From positions 1 to 64,000 of the forward strand of contig RECN01000095.1 of assembly GCA_007694005.1 (NCBI GenBank): a stretch of 64,000 nucleotides of DNA, written 5' to 3'. The DNA is from Spirochaetaceae bacterium (lineage in GTDB: Bacteria; Spirochaetota; Spirochaetia; DSM-27196; SKKC01). Below are positions 16,704 to 25,693 of the stretch, piece by piece. Positions within the stretch are counted from its first letter, which is position 1; each line of letters opens with the position of its first letter. The translations under genes and the position numbers were made by a program. The notes under the pieces are model-generated. The model was given only the letters and a program-made list of their open reading frames with translations, was not told the DNA's origin and searched no databases.

Positions 16704-17737
16704 GTACCACTCGTCAGTCCGGTTTCGAAAACCTCTATGAAGTTGCGGATGCCAGTATAAAGACCGATGGACAGGTTGCGCAAGTGTGCAGGGTCTGCGA
16801 GCAGGCGGGCTTCGTGTTCATTCGTCACGAAACCGAGTTCGAACAGAACGCTCGGCATGAGCGCGTTCCTCACCACCGCCCAGTTTTCCTGTTTCAGTCC
16901 ACGATTCGGAGACTGCTCACCGATAACGCCTTCCATTGCTGCGAGAAGCTCGTTCCCGAGCATTGCACTGTGTACCGACACCTCTTCCTCACGCATGGAG
17001 TTGAGAATTGCGTGTATGCTTCTTCGATCGGCGTCGAGGTCTTCGGGGTCGATCAGGACGCGTCGCTGTTCAGGAGGTAGAAACCAGGCTTCGAACCCGC
17101 GTGCACGCGAGTTCAGCGATGCGTTCGCGTGTATGGAGATATAGATGATGTACTGATTTTCGCCAAGAGGAATGTCGTTCGCCATTCGCGTCCTGTCGTC
17201 AAGGGTCAGATAGACGTCAGTCTCACGGCTCAGATAGACCGGCACGTCCGGGAGGTTCTGTTCGAGTAGATCCCGTACCTGAAGCGAAACGTCGAGCACG
17301 ATGTCCTTCTCCTGCAGCACGAGCGCTTCACCGTCGACGGTGTGACGGCCGATCGTACCAGGGTCGCGTCCCCCGTGACCTGGATCGATAAAGATCGCCC
17401 CGATCACCGGCTGGTCCGAGTCACGCCGCTGAGGAAGCAACACGGCCTCGATCATTTCCGCGTCGTCGGCATGGAAAAACACCCGGCCGATATCCCTGAC
17501 CGGAGGAGATATCGTCTGCTCCTCGCGATAATCGCGCACCACTATGTCGCTCCCGACTGCGAACGCGAGCGTCGTATTTCCGCGATGTAACGATCCGATT
17601 CCAAGGAAGGGGTCGTACTCCAGACGCGCACCGGTCCGCTCCGCGATGTCCTGTACCGACACGCGGGCAATATCGCCTGCCGAAAGCGCGAACACCGCAA
17701 TCATCAGCAGAAGCGAAGTCAATGAGACGCGTAACAT
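16700..17737 (-). CDS. N-acetylmuramoyl-L-alanine amidase (Amidase_3)
   Basis: 345 residues from the ATG at 17737, which opens a signal peptide (MLRVSLTSLLLMIAVFALSA); the longer frame to 17830 lies inside the upstream gene. The catalytic domain spans about 125-345. Zinc and catalytic residues are visible in IFIDPGHGG (His), LQEKDIVLDV (Glu), YISIHANAS (His) and FELGFVTNEHEA (Glu). It cleaves the amide bond between MurNAc and the stem peptide in periplasmic peptidoglycan. The start overlaps the ATP-grasp gene by 19 nt, tying it to the glycan-type cluster. With flaA next, a role in making room for periplasmic flagella is plausible. Confidence 0.92.
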   Translation of the reverse strand: MLRVSLTSLLLMIAVFALSAGDIARVSVQDIAERTGARLEYDPFLGIGSLHRGNTTLAFAVGSDIVVRDYREEQTISPPVRDIGRVFFHADDAEMIEAVLLPQRRDSDQPVIGAIFIDPGHGGRDPGTIGRHTVDGEALVLQEKDIVLDVSLQVRDLLEQNLPDVPVYLSRETDVYLTLDDRTRMANDIPLGENQYIIYISIHANASLNSRARGFEAWFLPPEQRRVLIDPEDLDADRRSIHAILNSMREEEVSVHSAMLGNELLAAMEGVIGEQSPNRGLKQENWAVVRNALMPSVLFELGFVTNEHEARLLADPAHLRNLSIGLYTGIRNFIEVFETGLTSGT

Positions 17738-19440
17738 TGCCGTAGAAATCCTGTGAGTGCGTGGCACGATTCTTCCTCGCTTAGAGTATCGATCACATAG
17801 CGCAATCCCTGTAGGCCTCCCCGTTCGCACGCAAGCGTAAGAATGCAGACGGTGAGATCCATCGGCAAAGCGATCGTCCCTGTTCCTGCGTCCTCGTGAA
17901 CGACAGAAATCGCATCCCCGCGCGTATACGCGTGCAGATCCTGCTCGTCGTCACGCAGCGTTTCGTGGTACCGGGAGTTGCGCAATCGGGAACGCATGCC
18001 GTCAAGCGCATCGCCTGTCGAGGTCTGGGCCTGTGCATGCTGATCGAGCACCGACCGGACAAGAGTCCGGGACAGCTCACGCACAAAGCCGTGTTCGGCT
18101 GCTCTACTGACCGGAGGGTGCAATGGCCCGTGGAACCGGGGGTCGGCGAAGAACGCAGTCCGGTCGGGCAGATCGGGTCCGAGGAGAAAGGTCCATGTCT
18201 TCGGGTGTGCGCGCTGCAGAGGAATGACGATCTGTCTGAGAACGGACCCGATGCGTTCGTGCAGAACGTCTCTGTTATCTGCCTCAATTATAAGGTTCCC
18301 GCACTTCTCGACGTTATTTGTCGGCACAGACACCTCATCGCCCGACGACCGGCTGATAAAACACTCACGAACGCCCGGGAGTCTGAGGATATCTCCGGTT
18401 CCAATGTCCCCGTTTAACAGGCCGGGTATGCTCATGATTGCGCGCTCGGCGACAACCCGACGTAGCGTCGGTGCTCCGGTACCATGGGTCGCTCCGGAAG
18501 CGATGCGTATCGCTCCGCGCGTCGGCTGTATCCCGCTTGCACAGGGATAGGTCCATCCCGACATGTACCCCCCGCTGAGCCGTGCCGCGATTTCACCGAT
18601 GACCACCGAAGGGCCGCTTCCGGGAAGCCAGTCCGGACGCATATCGTCCGGGACCAGGAATATATCGCCTTTCGCCGCACCGCAGTCTATGCCTATGGCG
18701 TCCACCGCCCTGAAAAACTCATCAGTGAGCAGAGCCTGCAACTCAGCGGGCAACGCCGACGGAATGGTATGGCCGATTTCCACGAAATACGGCGGAATCG
18801 CGATGTGCCGATCCGCGATGCCGCACGCGATTTTTTCGGTCGGGGTCACGAGACAGTCGATGGAGTACTCGCGCCCGGGAATAAAACTCTCAACGATCAC
18901 CCGTCCGTCGCGCGAGTACGCTTCGGCGTGCGCGAGCGCCGCCGCTATCTCCTCGGACGCGGTGATCCTGCGCACACCACGGGCGCCCATATTGGCAACA
19001 GGTTTTACAACTGCAGGAAGCGGAACGTCTGTGGCACCGTCTATCCGCTCGCCATGCCGGTATACGGCAAAAGGAGGAACCGAGACGCCTCGATCGCGCA
19101 GTCTCCGGCGCATCAGAGCCTTATCGGTCGCGTGCAATGCGGCATCGACGGGGATTCCGGGAAGCCCGCAGGCTTCGGCTATGCGGGCCACCGTCAGTGA
19201 GAAGTCCGTACCCGCGGTAAACACTGCCTGAACCTGATTCCGTCGCGCACAGTCGATCAACGACCGCTCGTCCTTCAGATCGATATGCTCGAAGACGTGC
19301 GCATGCAGCCGACCGGGACAGGCCGGATTACCGTCGGCCACGACGACGGTCCACCCTTCTTCGGTGGCAATGCGAATTGCCGGAACCTGCATGACTCCAC
19401 CGCCGCAGATCAGTATACGCCGCGCTGGTGTACTGCTCAC
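17719..19440 (-). CDS. ATP-grasp domain enzyme
   Basis: 573 residues. An N-terminal Rossmann-like domain (ILICGGGVMQVPAIRIATEE) resembles the pre-ATP-grasp fold of CarB/PurK/PylC enzymes. The ATP-grasp core follows: VVKPVANMGARGV (144-156), VESFIPGREYSIDCLV (183-198) and GEIAARLSGG (282-291). The C-terminal 250 residues are unassigned. Family members join a carboxylate to an amine, thiol or hydroxyl with ATP. The start is GTG, overlapping the previous stop (GTGA) with GGAGG upstream. In this cluster it could ligate an amino acid or similar group to an unusual sugar; the substrate is not known. Confidence 0.85.
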   Translation of the reverse strand: MSSTPARRILICGGGVMQVPAIRIATEEGWTVVVADGNPACPGRLHAHVFEHIDLKDERSLIDCARRNQVQAVFTAGTDFSLTVARIAEACGLPGIPVDAALHATDKALMRRRLRDRGVSVPPFAVYRHGERIDGATDVPLPAVVKPVANMGARGVRRITASEEIAAALAHAEAYSRDGRVIVESFIPGREYSIDCLVTPTEKIACGIADRHIAIPPYFVEIGHTIPSALPAELQALLTDEFFRAVDAIGIDCGAAKGDIFLVPDDMRPDWLPGSGPSVVIGEIAARLSGGYMSGWTYPCASGIQPTRGAIRIASGATHGTGAPTLRRVVAERAIMSIPGLLNGDIGTGDILRLPGVRECFISRSSGDEVSVPTNNVEKCGNLIIEADNRDVLHERIGSVLRQIVIPLQRAHPKTWTFLLGPDLPDRTAFFADPRFHGPLHPPVSRAAEHGFVRELSRTLVRSVLDQHAQAQTSTGDALDGMRSRLRNSRYHETLRDDEQDLHAYTRGDAISVVHEDAGTGTIALPMDLTVCILTLACERGGLQGLRYVIDTLSEEESCHALTGFLRQCYASH

Positions 19441-21224
19441 CGGCCTTCCCTCCGGGCATAGGCTTCAAAGGTGTCTCCGAGACCTCTGAGCCGGCTGTAG
19501 AGGTGGACAATGCGGTAACCGAGTCTGTTCTTCGACATGCGCGGTGCAATGCGTTCAGGATGATGCCCGGTGACTCGTATCCGGACTGAACCGAAGCCCT
19601 GCTCCGAGAGATATCGTCGCGCAGACTGCGGGGTCCATACCGTCCGGTGGTCCTCAGGGCTCGCCGCGAGAAAGGATCTCAGACTCCGTCTCGCTGATAT
19701 TCCTCTGCCGTTCGGTGTCGAAAACGCGAAGACCCCACCCGGAACGAGCAGGTTCCGTAGCGCGGTAAACAGTCTGTCGAGGTCATCGATGTGTTCGATC
19801 ACGTACCACATAGTGACGACATCCACTCCGTCGTGAAGCTGCTCGGCACGATCACGTGAAAGATCGGTCGCATCCGCGACAAAGGCCGGGATGCCGAGCT
19901 CATCCCTGACATAGGTGACCGCCTGGGAGAATACGTCGGTGCCCACGCAGTCATAGCCCTGCGACGCCGCTGCGGAAAGGAAGGGGCCGTAGGCGCACCC
20001 GATGTCGAGCAGACGCCCCTTTTTTCCCCCACGCTTTGATCCGCGGAGAAACGTCGCGATATGCTTCAGCCGTTGCATACCCATGGTCCGGATGTGCTCG
20101 AAATCGTCGAGGTAGCTGCGCCCGTACTGCTTCGCATAGGCTTCATCGAAATATTCTTCGTTGTACTCTATGGTCAGTGGATGAAAGCGTTCCAGATACA
20201 GAAGCCCGCTGTGCCGTTCGGGACGAAAACTCCGTGCGGGAAGACGCATGACGACCGGAGTGCGTGGCGGCCCGCCGGACGGCTCACCGACACAGCCGGA
20301 CGGATCGAGTGAGCCGATCAGCTCAGCGAGGGTCGTTTCCTGCAAGGGACGCAACGTTTCCTGATGTTTCCATATCTCGTGCATGTGATCGAAGGTAGCC
20401 TCGATCGTTTCGGGACCGGGCGATTCGAGCAGGGGTAGCGATGCCTTCCGCGTGAGTTCCGCGTGATACGCTGTCGGTGCGCAGGTGATCACGGTACACC
20501 CTGCCGCTAAGGCCTCAAAGGCCGTAAGACCGAATGTACAGAATACAATGTCGTACTCACCGAGCAGCGCCGCAAGACGGTTTGTCGTATGCACACGTCC
20601 CGTTACCGGGAACGCTTCAAGGCGCTGCGGAAGGCCGCCTGCGGGCTCGAAGCAGGACGCCGGGAGCACGATATCGACCGAACCCGGCCCGAGCTGGTTG
20701 CTCAGAGCTACGGCCTGCAGCAGAGGCTCAGTCAGGTCTGCGATGTCATCGCCCCCCATACAGATGAGCGCGCGGGAACCGGAGGAAGGAGGCGTCGTGC
20801 GTACACGGGGGGGCAGATCGAGCGCATCGGGTACGTACAGATTCGGCTGATGCGTTTCGAGGTTAACGAGCGTATCAATCAGAAACGATGCGTACGCACG
20901 TCCCTCTCCGCCGGTATCGATGCCGACTACCGGCGCGACCGAAAGCAGACTCAACATCTGCGCAACGGTAAGCGTCTGGGCATCGAGCACGATAATAGCC
21001 GGTGTCACCGTTTCGATCGTCTGCCAGCTCACGAGTGCAACCGCTTCCGACCCGTCAGACAGGGCCAGGCAATCGTCCTGATCGCGCAACAGGCCGTCCC
21101 ACGGAAAATCCAGGCACATTGCAGCATACCCGGACAGGCCCATGCACGTGCGGAAACTCCGACGGATGTGACCGGTACCGTGAGCACAACGGGTATCGGG
21201 GACGATGAGATATGTCGGGTTCAT
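19437..21224 (-). CDS. SpsG/PseG-like domain fused to a SAM methyltransferase
   Basis: 595 residues. The N-terminal part (about 1-310) looks like SpsG/PseG, the GT-B-related UDP-sugar hydrolase of pseudaminic acid synthesis: GTGHIRRSF near 16-24, ICMGGDD near 154-160 and FCTFGLTAFEALAAG near 228-242. The C-terminal part (about 370-560) is a class I methyltransferase: LLDIGCAYG (405-413), an acidic residue in CVGTDVFS, then WYVIEHIDDLD and LVPGGVFAFSTPN. The ATG at 21224 overlaps the stop of the SpsF-like gene (ATGA). The fusion suggests that a nucleotide-activated sugar is handled and then methylated in one complex. The longer frame to 21299 was not chosen. Confidence 0.82.
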   Translation of the reverse strand: MNPTYLIVPDTRCAHGTGHIRRSFRTCMGLSGYAAMCLDFPWDGLLRDQDDCLALSDGSEAVALVSWQTIETVTPAIIVLDAQTLTVAQMLSLLSVAPVVGIDTGGEGRAYASFLIDTLVNLETHQPNLYVPDALDLPPRVRTTPPSSGSRALICMGGDDIADLTEPLLQAVALSNQLGPGSVDIVLPASCFEPAGGLPQRLEAFPVTGRVHTTNRLAALLGEYDIVFCTFGLTAFEALAAGCTVITCAPTAYHAELTRKASLPLLESPGPETIEATFDHMHEIWKHQETLRPLQETTLAELIGSLDPSGCVGEPSGGPPRTPVVMRLPARSFRPERHSGLLYLERFHPLTIEYNEEYFDEAYAKQYGRSYLDDFEHIRTMGMQRLKHIATFLRGSKRGGKKGRLLDIGCAYGPFLSAAASQGYDCVGTDVFSQAVTYVRDELGIPAFVADATDLSRDRAEQLHDGVDVVTMWYVIEHIDDLDRLFTALRNLLVPGGVFAFSTPNGRGISARRSLRSFLAASPEDHRTVWTPQSARRYLSEQGFGSVRIRVTGHHPERIAPRMSKNRLGYRIVHLYSRLRGLGDTFEAYARREGR

Positions 21225-21907
21225 GCGCTCTTTCGGATCAGATCCGGTTTGCGAAGCCGTTCGACGAGTTCGTGTATCTCTACCGGCCGACCACGCCACA
21301 GCTCACTGAAGATTCTCGAAAGAAAATGATAATCGTCCTCGGTGTCCAGCGTGACCCGCGTAGAACACGCGAGCTCAGCGTCGACGCTCGGTCGATGGAT
21401 GCGGAACAGCTCGGGATGCCGGTACAGATAGGGAGCCACGTGCTCCCGGTCGTACCGGTCTGTCGCATCGTGGTGGGCCTGAATGAGTGCTGCACCGTTT
21501 ATGCATTCCACGCCGGTTCCAAGCGGCATCCCCAGAAACCCGCTGTAATCGGCGCCTTCAGCCTCGTGGATCGTCAGAAGCCTGTTTGCAAGCCACGCGC
21601 TCACGAGCGGATTATCCCCGGTGGCGCGGATGACGGTGTCGATCGCGTAGCGGTGTACGGCCCCGGTGTATCGGTCAAGGACGTCGTTCTCGCTTCCTAT
21701 CCACAGCGTAAAGCCCGCGCCTTCGGCATACGGGGCCAGCCTCGATGCACTCTGTTCGTCGGTAAGGAGCAGATACTCGGACGCTTCGATACCGCTGAGA
21801 GCCATCATGCAGTGCTCGACGACCGGAACTCCGGACAGTTTGAGCAGAGCTTTATCGGGAAGACGTTGCGACGCGAGTCGGGCCTGCAGCATTACTGCTC
21901 GTTTCAT
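21221..21907 (-). CDS. SpsF/PseF-like cytidylyltransferase
   Basis: 228 residues beginning MKRAVMLQARLASQRLPDKA, the NTP-transfer loop of the SpsF/KdsB/NeuA-type cytidylyltransferases (AR.xS.RLP.K). ATGDNPLVSAWL carries the metal-binding Asp, and CSTRVTLDTEDDYHF matches the usual RLTVDxxxD motif. Such enzymes activate acid sugars as CMP derivatives. SpsF and SpsG are neighbours in other bacteria too, as PseF and PseG are in flagellin glycosylation. The ATG overlaps the upstream stop by 4 nt. Confidence 0.87.
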   Translation of the reverse strand: MKRAVMLQARLASQRLPDKALLKLSGVPVVEHCMMALSGIEASEYLLLTDEQSASRLAPYAEGAGFTLWIGSENDVLDRYTGAVHRYAIDTVIRATGDNPLVSAWLANRLLTIHEAEGADYSGFLGMPLGTGVECINGAALIQAHHDATDRYDREHVAPYLYRHPELFRIHRPSVDAELACSTRVTLDTEDDYHFLSRIFSELWRGRPVEIHELVERLRKPDLIRKSA

Positions 21908-22860
21908 TCATCATACTCCCACAAATCCGTGACACTACGGGCATTCATTCGGAACCGGAAACGGTTCTCATATACCCATCGACGGATTTCCCGAAAGAGT
22001 TGAAGGGATCCCGCAATACCGGCTCCGGACCGAAGCATAAAGCCAGGAAATCGTCGCCACGGCAGCATGCCACAGTCATTCTGAAACCGTAGGGCAAGCG
22101 CTTTGAGATAGAGCCTGCGATACCCGAGATCGGGCGTGGTGTCGTCGGGTTCGGTTTCGGATAACTGCTGTGCACGGACGGAACTGTTGGTCCTGATCTG
22201 TTCGCCCCACATGAATGCCCTGAAGCCGAAGTCCAGTTTCTGCCAGTATGGGCGTTCTATCTGAATATCGAAGCCGTACAGCTGCAGAAACCGCTCGCGA
22301 TGATAGAACCCGCAGTAATCAAAGGGAAAAAGCGTCGCTTCCTCGTCGACTATGGGCGTTTTCGGTATCACCCGAAGCAGTCTCCGGTAGAAGGCCGGGG
22401 CCATAATGCCCGGGACGGTCTCTCCGCGTTCGTTGCGGATCACCGGAACCATGCACAGTAGCTCTTCTTCGCGCATGCGATCGACGCTCCGCGACGCGAG
22501 CGTTCCGTCCACGCTCATGTCGTTCCAGATGACGAACACGTAGCGGGTCTTCAGCTCTCCCATCGCCAGATTAATTCTGTGCCCGATATTCATGCGCCGG
22601 TGCAGCAGCATGAAACGGACCTTCGGGTACCTGGCCGTCAGCTGTTCGACATCGTACTGCGGCGTCTCGCCTTCAACCGATATGATGTCCGAAGCACCGA
22701 GACGCTCAAGCCGGGCGAAGAGATCCCCGCGTCGGTACCTTCCGCCCCGGTTAAGTACAATGGCGCTGAACAGCGGAGTGTGGCGGGTTTCCCGTTCGCC
22801 TCCGCTTCCACCGACGACGGTGTAGTCAGGATACTCAGAAGTTGAAGGTGTAGTACTCAT
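21904..22860 (-). CDS. Glycosyltransferase-like (GT-A) protein
   Basis: 319 residues from the ATG at 22860; a GTG at 22872 is also possible. Either start overlaps the Spiro-SPASM stop region. The N-terminal half resembles a family 2-type GT-A fold: FSAIVLNRGGRYRRGDLFAR, then HRRMNIGHRINLAMGEL, then YVFVIWNDMSVDGTL, where the Asp residues could be the DxD-like metal site. A second conserved-looking block is DYCGFYHRERFLQLYGFD. I cannot name the family. Its coupling to SpsF and SpsG homologues argues for sugar transfer rather than housekeeping. Confidence 0.7.
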   Translation of the reverse strand: MSTTPSTSEYPDYTVVGGSGGERETRHTPLFSAIVLNRGGRYRRGDLFARLERLGASDIISVEGETPQYDVEQLTARYPKVRFMLLHRRMNIGHRINLAMGELKTRYVFVIWNDMSVDGTLASRSVDRMREEELLCMVPVIRNERGETVPGIMAPAFYRRLLRVIPKTPIVDEEATLFPFDYCGFYHRERFLQLYGFDIQIERPYWQKLDFGFRAFMWGEQIRTNSSVRAQQLSETEPDDTTPDLGYRRLYLKALALRFQNDCGMLPWRRFPGFMLRSGAGIAGSLQLFREIRRWVYENRFRFRMNARSVTDLWEYDE

Positions 22861-24394
22861 CACAGTTCTCACAGATTTCGGTATATCGGCCTGCTACCTG
22901 ATCCCGATGAACCGCCTCACCGGCTTCCCAGATATCTTCGAACGACTGTTCGTAGAGGTTGCCCAGGGCGTGGTCACTGCGAATGTCTTCACGACACCGG
23001 GGTACGGTTCCGTCAATGCGAACATACAGATCGCGCTTGTTGTGCCAGCAGGGAAAACGTTGTACCGGCGAGAGATCGGTGACCTTTCGCGGAGGAAGCT
23101 GCCCGCAGAAATCATCATATTTCTGAATGATGATGTGATCGGTCTTCTCTTTCCAGTACCGCCAGAAGGTCTCCAGATGCGCTTCGGTTTCTTTCATGCG
23201 CACGGCCTGAACGTAGCTGTACGCGGGCACCTCGGCGATCAGGGTCTCGGCAAAGGCCTTCGCTTCCGGAAATCCATCGCCGCGGAGCTCCCGATATGTG
23301 TCTTCCTCAATGGCATCGAGAGCGACGATCCAGCGCACTCTGTTGCCGTAGCGTTTCGCGAGCTCGACGATTTCGGCGACAGGACGGCCGATACCGCTTG
23401 TCTCAACGAGCAGCGAAAGACCCTGCGTGTCGCAGACCGCTTCGACGAGAGCGGGAAAATCAGGATGCAGAAGCGGCTCACCCCACGTGCAGATCCCGAC
23501 TGTTGCCTCCGGCGAGTACGAAGACAGCCCGCTTACCAGCTCCCGGAAACGCCCGACAGGCATGTTCGCAGGTCCGTCAGCGCGGGTGTCGCCCGCCGAA
23601 ACGTCCGGCAGATACGTGATCTTCTGGGGATGCGCGGTGGTAACCTCCACGCTCATGTACATCGGAAGGGTCCTCAGGCGTCCGTAGTTTGACTCTACTG
23701 CACGCACATACCTGTCTTTCGGTACAACCGAGCCCGTAGCCTCGTCACAGAGTATGGCCTGAAACCGACTGCACAGAACGAAGTTTGCGCGGGTATCGCA
23801 GCGGAAGGTGATACGCAGCATGCGGAAATCCACCGGCGAGAGCAGCGTTTCGACATCGAATGAGTTTATGTCGCGCTGCAGAATAGTAAAAAGCCAGTCG
23901 GCGACGGCTGTATCGTCGCTTTCCTCCACCAGTTTCGCTAACAGACGGGGGAGACTCGGGCTCAAAACGACCGGTGTCGAACCGGCAGGATACCCATCCG
24001 CGAAGCTGTAGTGAGCCCGGTACTTCACGTGTTCGGACAGGATCAAAGACGCCTCGTCGGCCATCATCCACGGCTCGTCGGCCCGCTTGTATAACACCGC
24101 TTCAGCCTCAGCCGAAAGCTCGGTAAGCACAGACAGAACCCCGGCTGCCGATGTGTCACGTACTTCAAACACCTTCACCGAAGCCGGAAGAGAAACGCGT
24201 CCATCACCGAGTTTCAGGCTCATCGTGGTGGAATCGGCGGTGGCTTCTGACTGCTGCGGGCGGACGAGCAGAACGAGTTCATCGGACAGCGAAGCGGCTG
24301 AACCAACTGCGCGCTCCACCGCGCTGGAACCGTCTCCGAGCGACAAGCCGGCGTATGATCGAATGTGCAGGGCATCAATAATCGCGAGAACCAT
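22835..24394 (-). CDS. Spiro-SPASM protein: NTP-transferase-like domain + cysteine-less radical-SAM fold + SPASM domain
   Basis: 519 residues. Residues 1-190 resemble a degenerate nucleotidyltransferase (LYKRADEPWMMADEASL recalls the central metal-site region). Residues 245-430 follow a radical-SAM barrel: MSVEVTTAHPQKITYLPD is where CxxxCxxC should be, but the three positions are H255, I259 and L262. CTWGEPLLHPDF replaces the GGEP motif. The C-terminal SPASM/twitch region keeps cysteines at 430, 449, 467, 508 and 511. This matches my memory of the spirochaete-only spiro-SPASM family. It cannot bind the SAM cleavage cluster in the usual way. It heads the cluster; a TATAGT box 6 nt before the ATG suggests a leaderless start. 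Confidence 0.85.
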   Translation of the reverse strand: MVLAIIDALHIRSYAGLSLGDGSSAVERAVGSAASLSDELVLLVRPQQSEATADSTTMSLKLGDGRVSLPASVKVFEVRDTSAAGVLSVLTELSAEAEAVLYKRADEPWMMADEASLILSEHVKYRAHYSFADGYPAGSTPVVLSPSLPRLLAKLVEESDDTAVADWLFTILQRDINSFDVETLLSPVDFRMLRITFRCDTRANFVLCSRFQAILCDEATGSVVPKDRYVRAVESNYGRLRTLPMYMSVEVTTAHPQKITYLPDVSAGDTRADGPANMPVGRFRELVSGLSSYSPEATVGICTWGEPLLHPDFPALVEAVCDTQGLSLLVETSGIGRPVAEIVELAKRYGNRVRWIVALDAIEEDTYRELRGDGFPEAKAFAETLIAEVPAYSYVQAVRMKETEAHLETFWRYWKEKTDHIIIQKYDDFCGQLPPRKVTDLSPVQRFPCWHNKRDLYVRIDGTVPRCREDIRSDHALGNLYEQSFEDIWEAGEAVHRDQVAGRYTEICENCDEYYTFNF

Positions 24395-24400
24395 GCAGCT

Positions 24401-24406
24401 ACTATA
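24401..24406 (-). promoter_or_regulatory. -10 box of the Spiro-SPASM operon
   Basis: TATAGT on the minus strand, 6 nt before the ATG at 24394. No good -35 box was found at 15-18 nt. There is no Shine-Dalgarno, so a leaderless start is suspected. Confidence 0.35.
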
Positions 24407-24472
24407 TCATAAAGCTGTCACAAGAATCCCCTTCCCGATTCAAGGAATCTGATGTAGCTTGGCAGGAACGCT

Positions 24473-25693
24473 ATGGATGATCACCTCGCTCCTGACAAAC
24501 GCCCCTTCACCGTCTCCGAAGTCACGCAGGCAATCAAGGCAGTCCTCGAACGGGGATTTCGTTCCGTCCGGGTCGAAGGGGAAATCTCCAACGTTCGCCC
24601 GGCGAGCAGTGGACACGTGTATTTCTCTCTGAAGGACAATGCCTCGTCTATCAGCGCGGTCCTGTTCAGAAACAGGCGAAATACACTCGATTTCGAGCTC
24701 GCCGACGGTGACCAGGTCGTCCTCAGTGGCTCTCTGAGCGTGTATCCTCCCCGCGGAAGCTATCAGATCATCGTCGAGCACATCGAAAAGTCCGGCGAGG
24801 GCCAGATTCTCCGCATGCTCGAAGAGCGGAAACGGCGCCTCGCTGACGAAGGGCTTTTCGATGCCGACAAGAAGCGGCCACTACCGACCTTTCCGCGCCG
24901 CGTCGCGGTGATCACCAGCCCGACGGGAGCGGCAGTCAGAGATGTCCTGCACGTCATGAAACGCCGGGCAGCCGGTGTCGACGTGTGCATCGTACCGACC
25001 CCGGTACAGGGCGATGCAGCGGCTGCCGGCATCGTCGCAGGTCTGCAACAGGCAAACCGGCACACCCTCGGTGACGTTATTATCCTGACCCGCGGCGGCG
25101 GCTCAATCGAGGATCTGCTTGCTTTCTCTGAAGAATCGGTTGTTCGGGCGGTCGCAGCATCGACCATCCCGGTCATATCAGCGGTAGGGCACGAGATCGA
25201 CGTTGCACTCTGTGACTACGCGGCCGACTACCGCGCCCCGACGCCAAGCGCCGCCGCAGAAGTCGTATGTGCGAGCCGTGAAGAACTCGTTGGCACCGTG
25301 GTGAATCTCGGACACAGCATCGTCCGGGCCTTTCTCGACAAACGCGATCGGGCCCGACTTGCAATCAGACGATTCAGCACCGATGAGCTCGAACGCAGTC
25401 TGCGCTATATCCTGCAGCCGAGGCAGCAGCGACTCGACGAGGCGATACAGGTGTTGAGCCACCATATGAACGAACGGATTCAGAATGCCGGATATCGAAT
25501 CAGGGTCAGCAAGGCGACGATCGAAGCCGCTGACCCCGCGCATATCCTGCGACGAGGCTATGCCATCGTGCGGAACCAGAACGAGGAAATCCTGAGCACG
25601 GCAGATCGGGCTCGCAAAACCGCAGCGTTCACGATTGATTTTCACGATGGACGCGTCGGGCCTATACCCAACAAAGATGGAGCAGAATCATGA
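24473..25693 (+). CDS. xseA: Exodeoxyribonuclease VII large subunit
   Basis: 406 residues, typical XseA. The N-terminal OB fold (FTVSEVTQAIKAVLERGFRS) is followed by the catalytic region RVAVITSPTGAAVRDVLHVM, ILTRGGGSIEDLLAFSEE and ISAVGHEIDVALCDYAAD, then a helical C-terminal arm and the closing RRGYAIV segment. With XseB it degrades single-stranded DNA from either end in the cytosol. An AGGAACG element precedes the ATG. The stop overlaps the xseB start by 4 nt. Confidence 0.95.
   Translation: MDDHLAPDKRPFTVSEVTQAIKAVLERGFRSVRVEGEISNVRPASSGHVYFSLKDNASSISAVLFRNRRNTLDFELADGDQVVLSGSLSVYPPRGSYQIIVEHIEKSGEGQILRMLEERKRRLADEGLFDADKKRPLPTFPRRVAVITSPTGAAVRDVLHVMKRRAAGVDVCIVPTPVQGDAAAAGIVAGLQQANRHTLGDVIILTRGGGSIEDLLAFSEESVVRAVAASTIPVISAVGHEIDVALCDYAADYRAPTPSAAAEVVCASREELVGTVVNLGHSIVRAFLDKRDRARLAIRRFSTDELERSLRYILQPRQQRLDEAIQVLSHHMNERIQNAGYRIRVSKATIEAADPAHILRRGYAIVRNQNEEILSTADRARKTAAFTIDFHDGRVGPIPNKDGAES

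Noticed and set aside
21212-22003. Open frame antisense to the SpsF-like gene (263 codons)
   Set aside because: The SpsF-like motifs on the minus strand and the overlapping-gene pattern are convincing; the antisense frame shows no domain.
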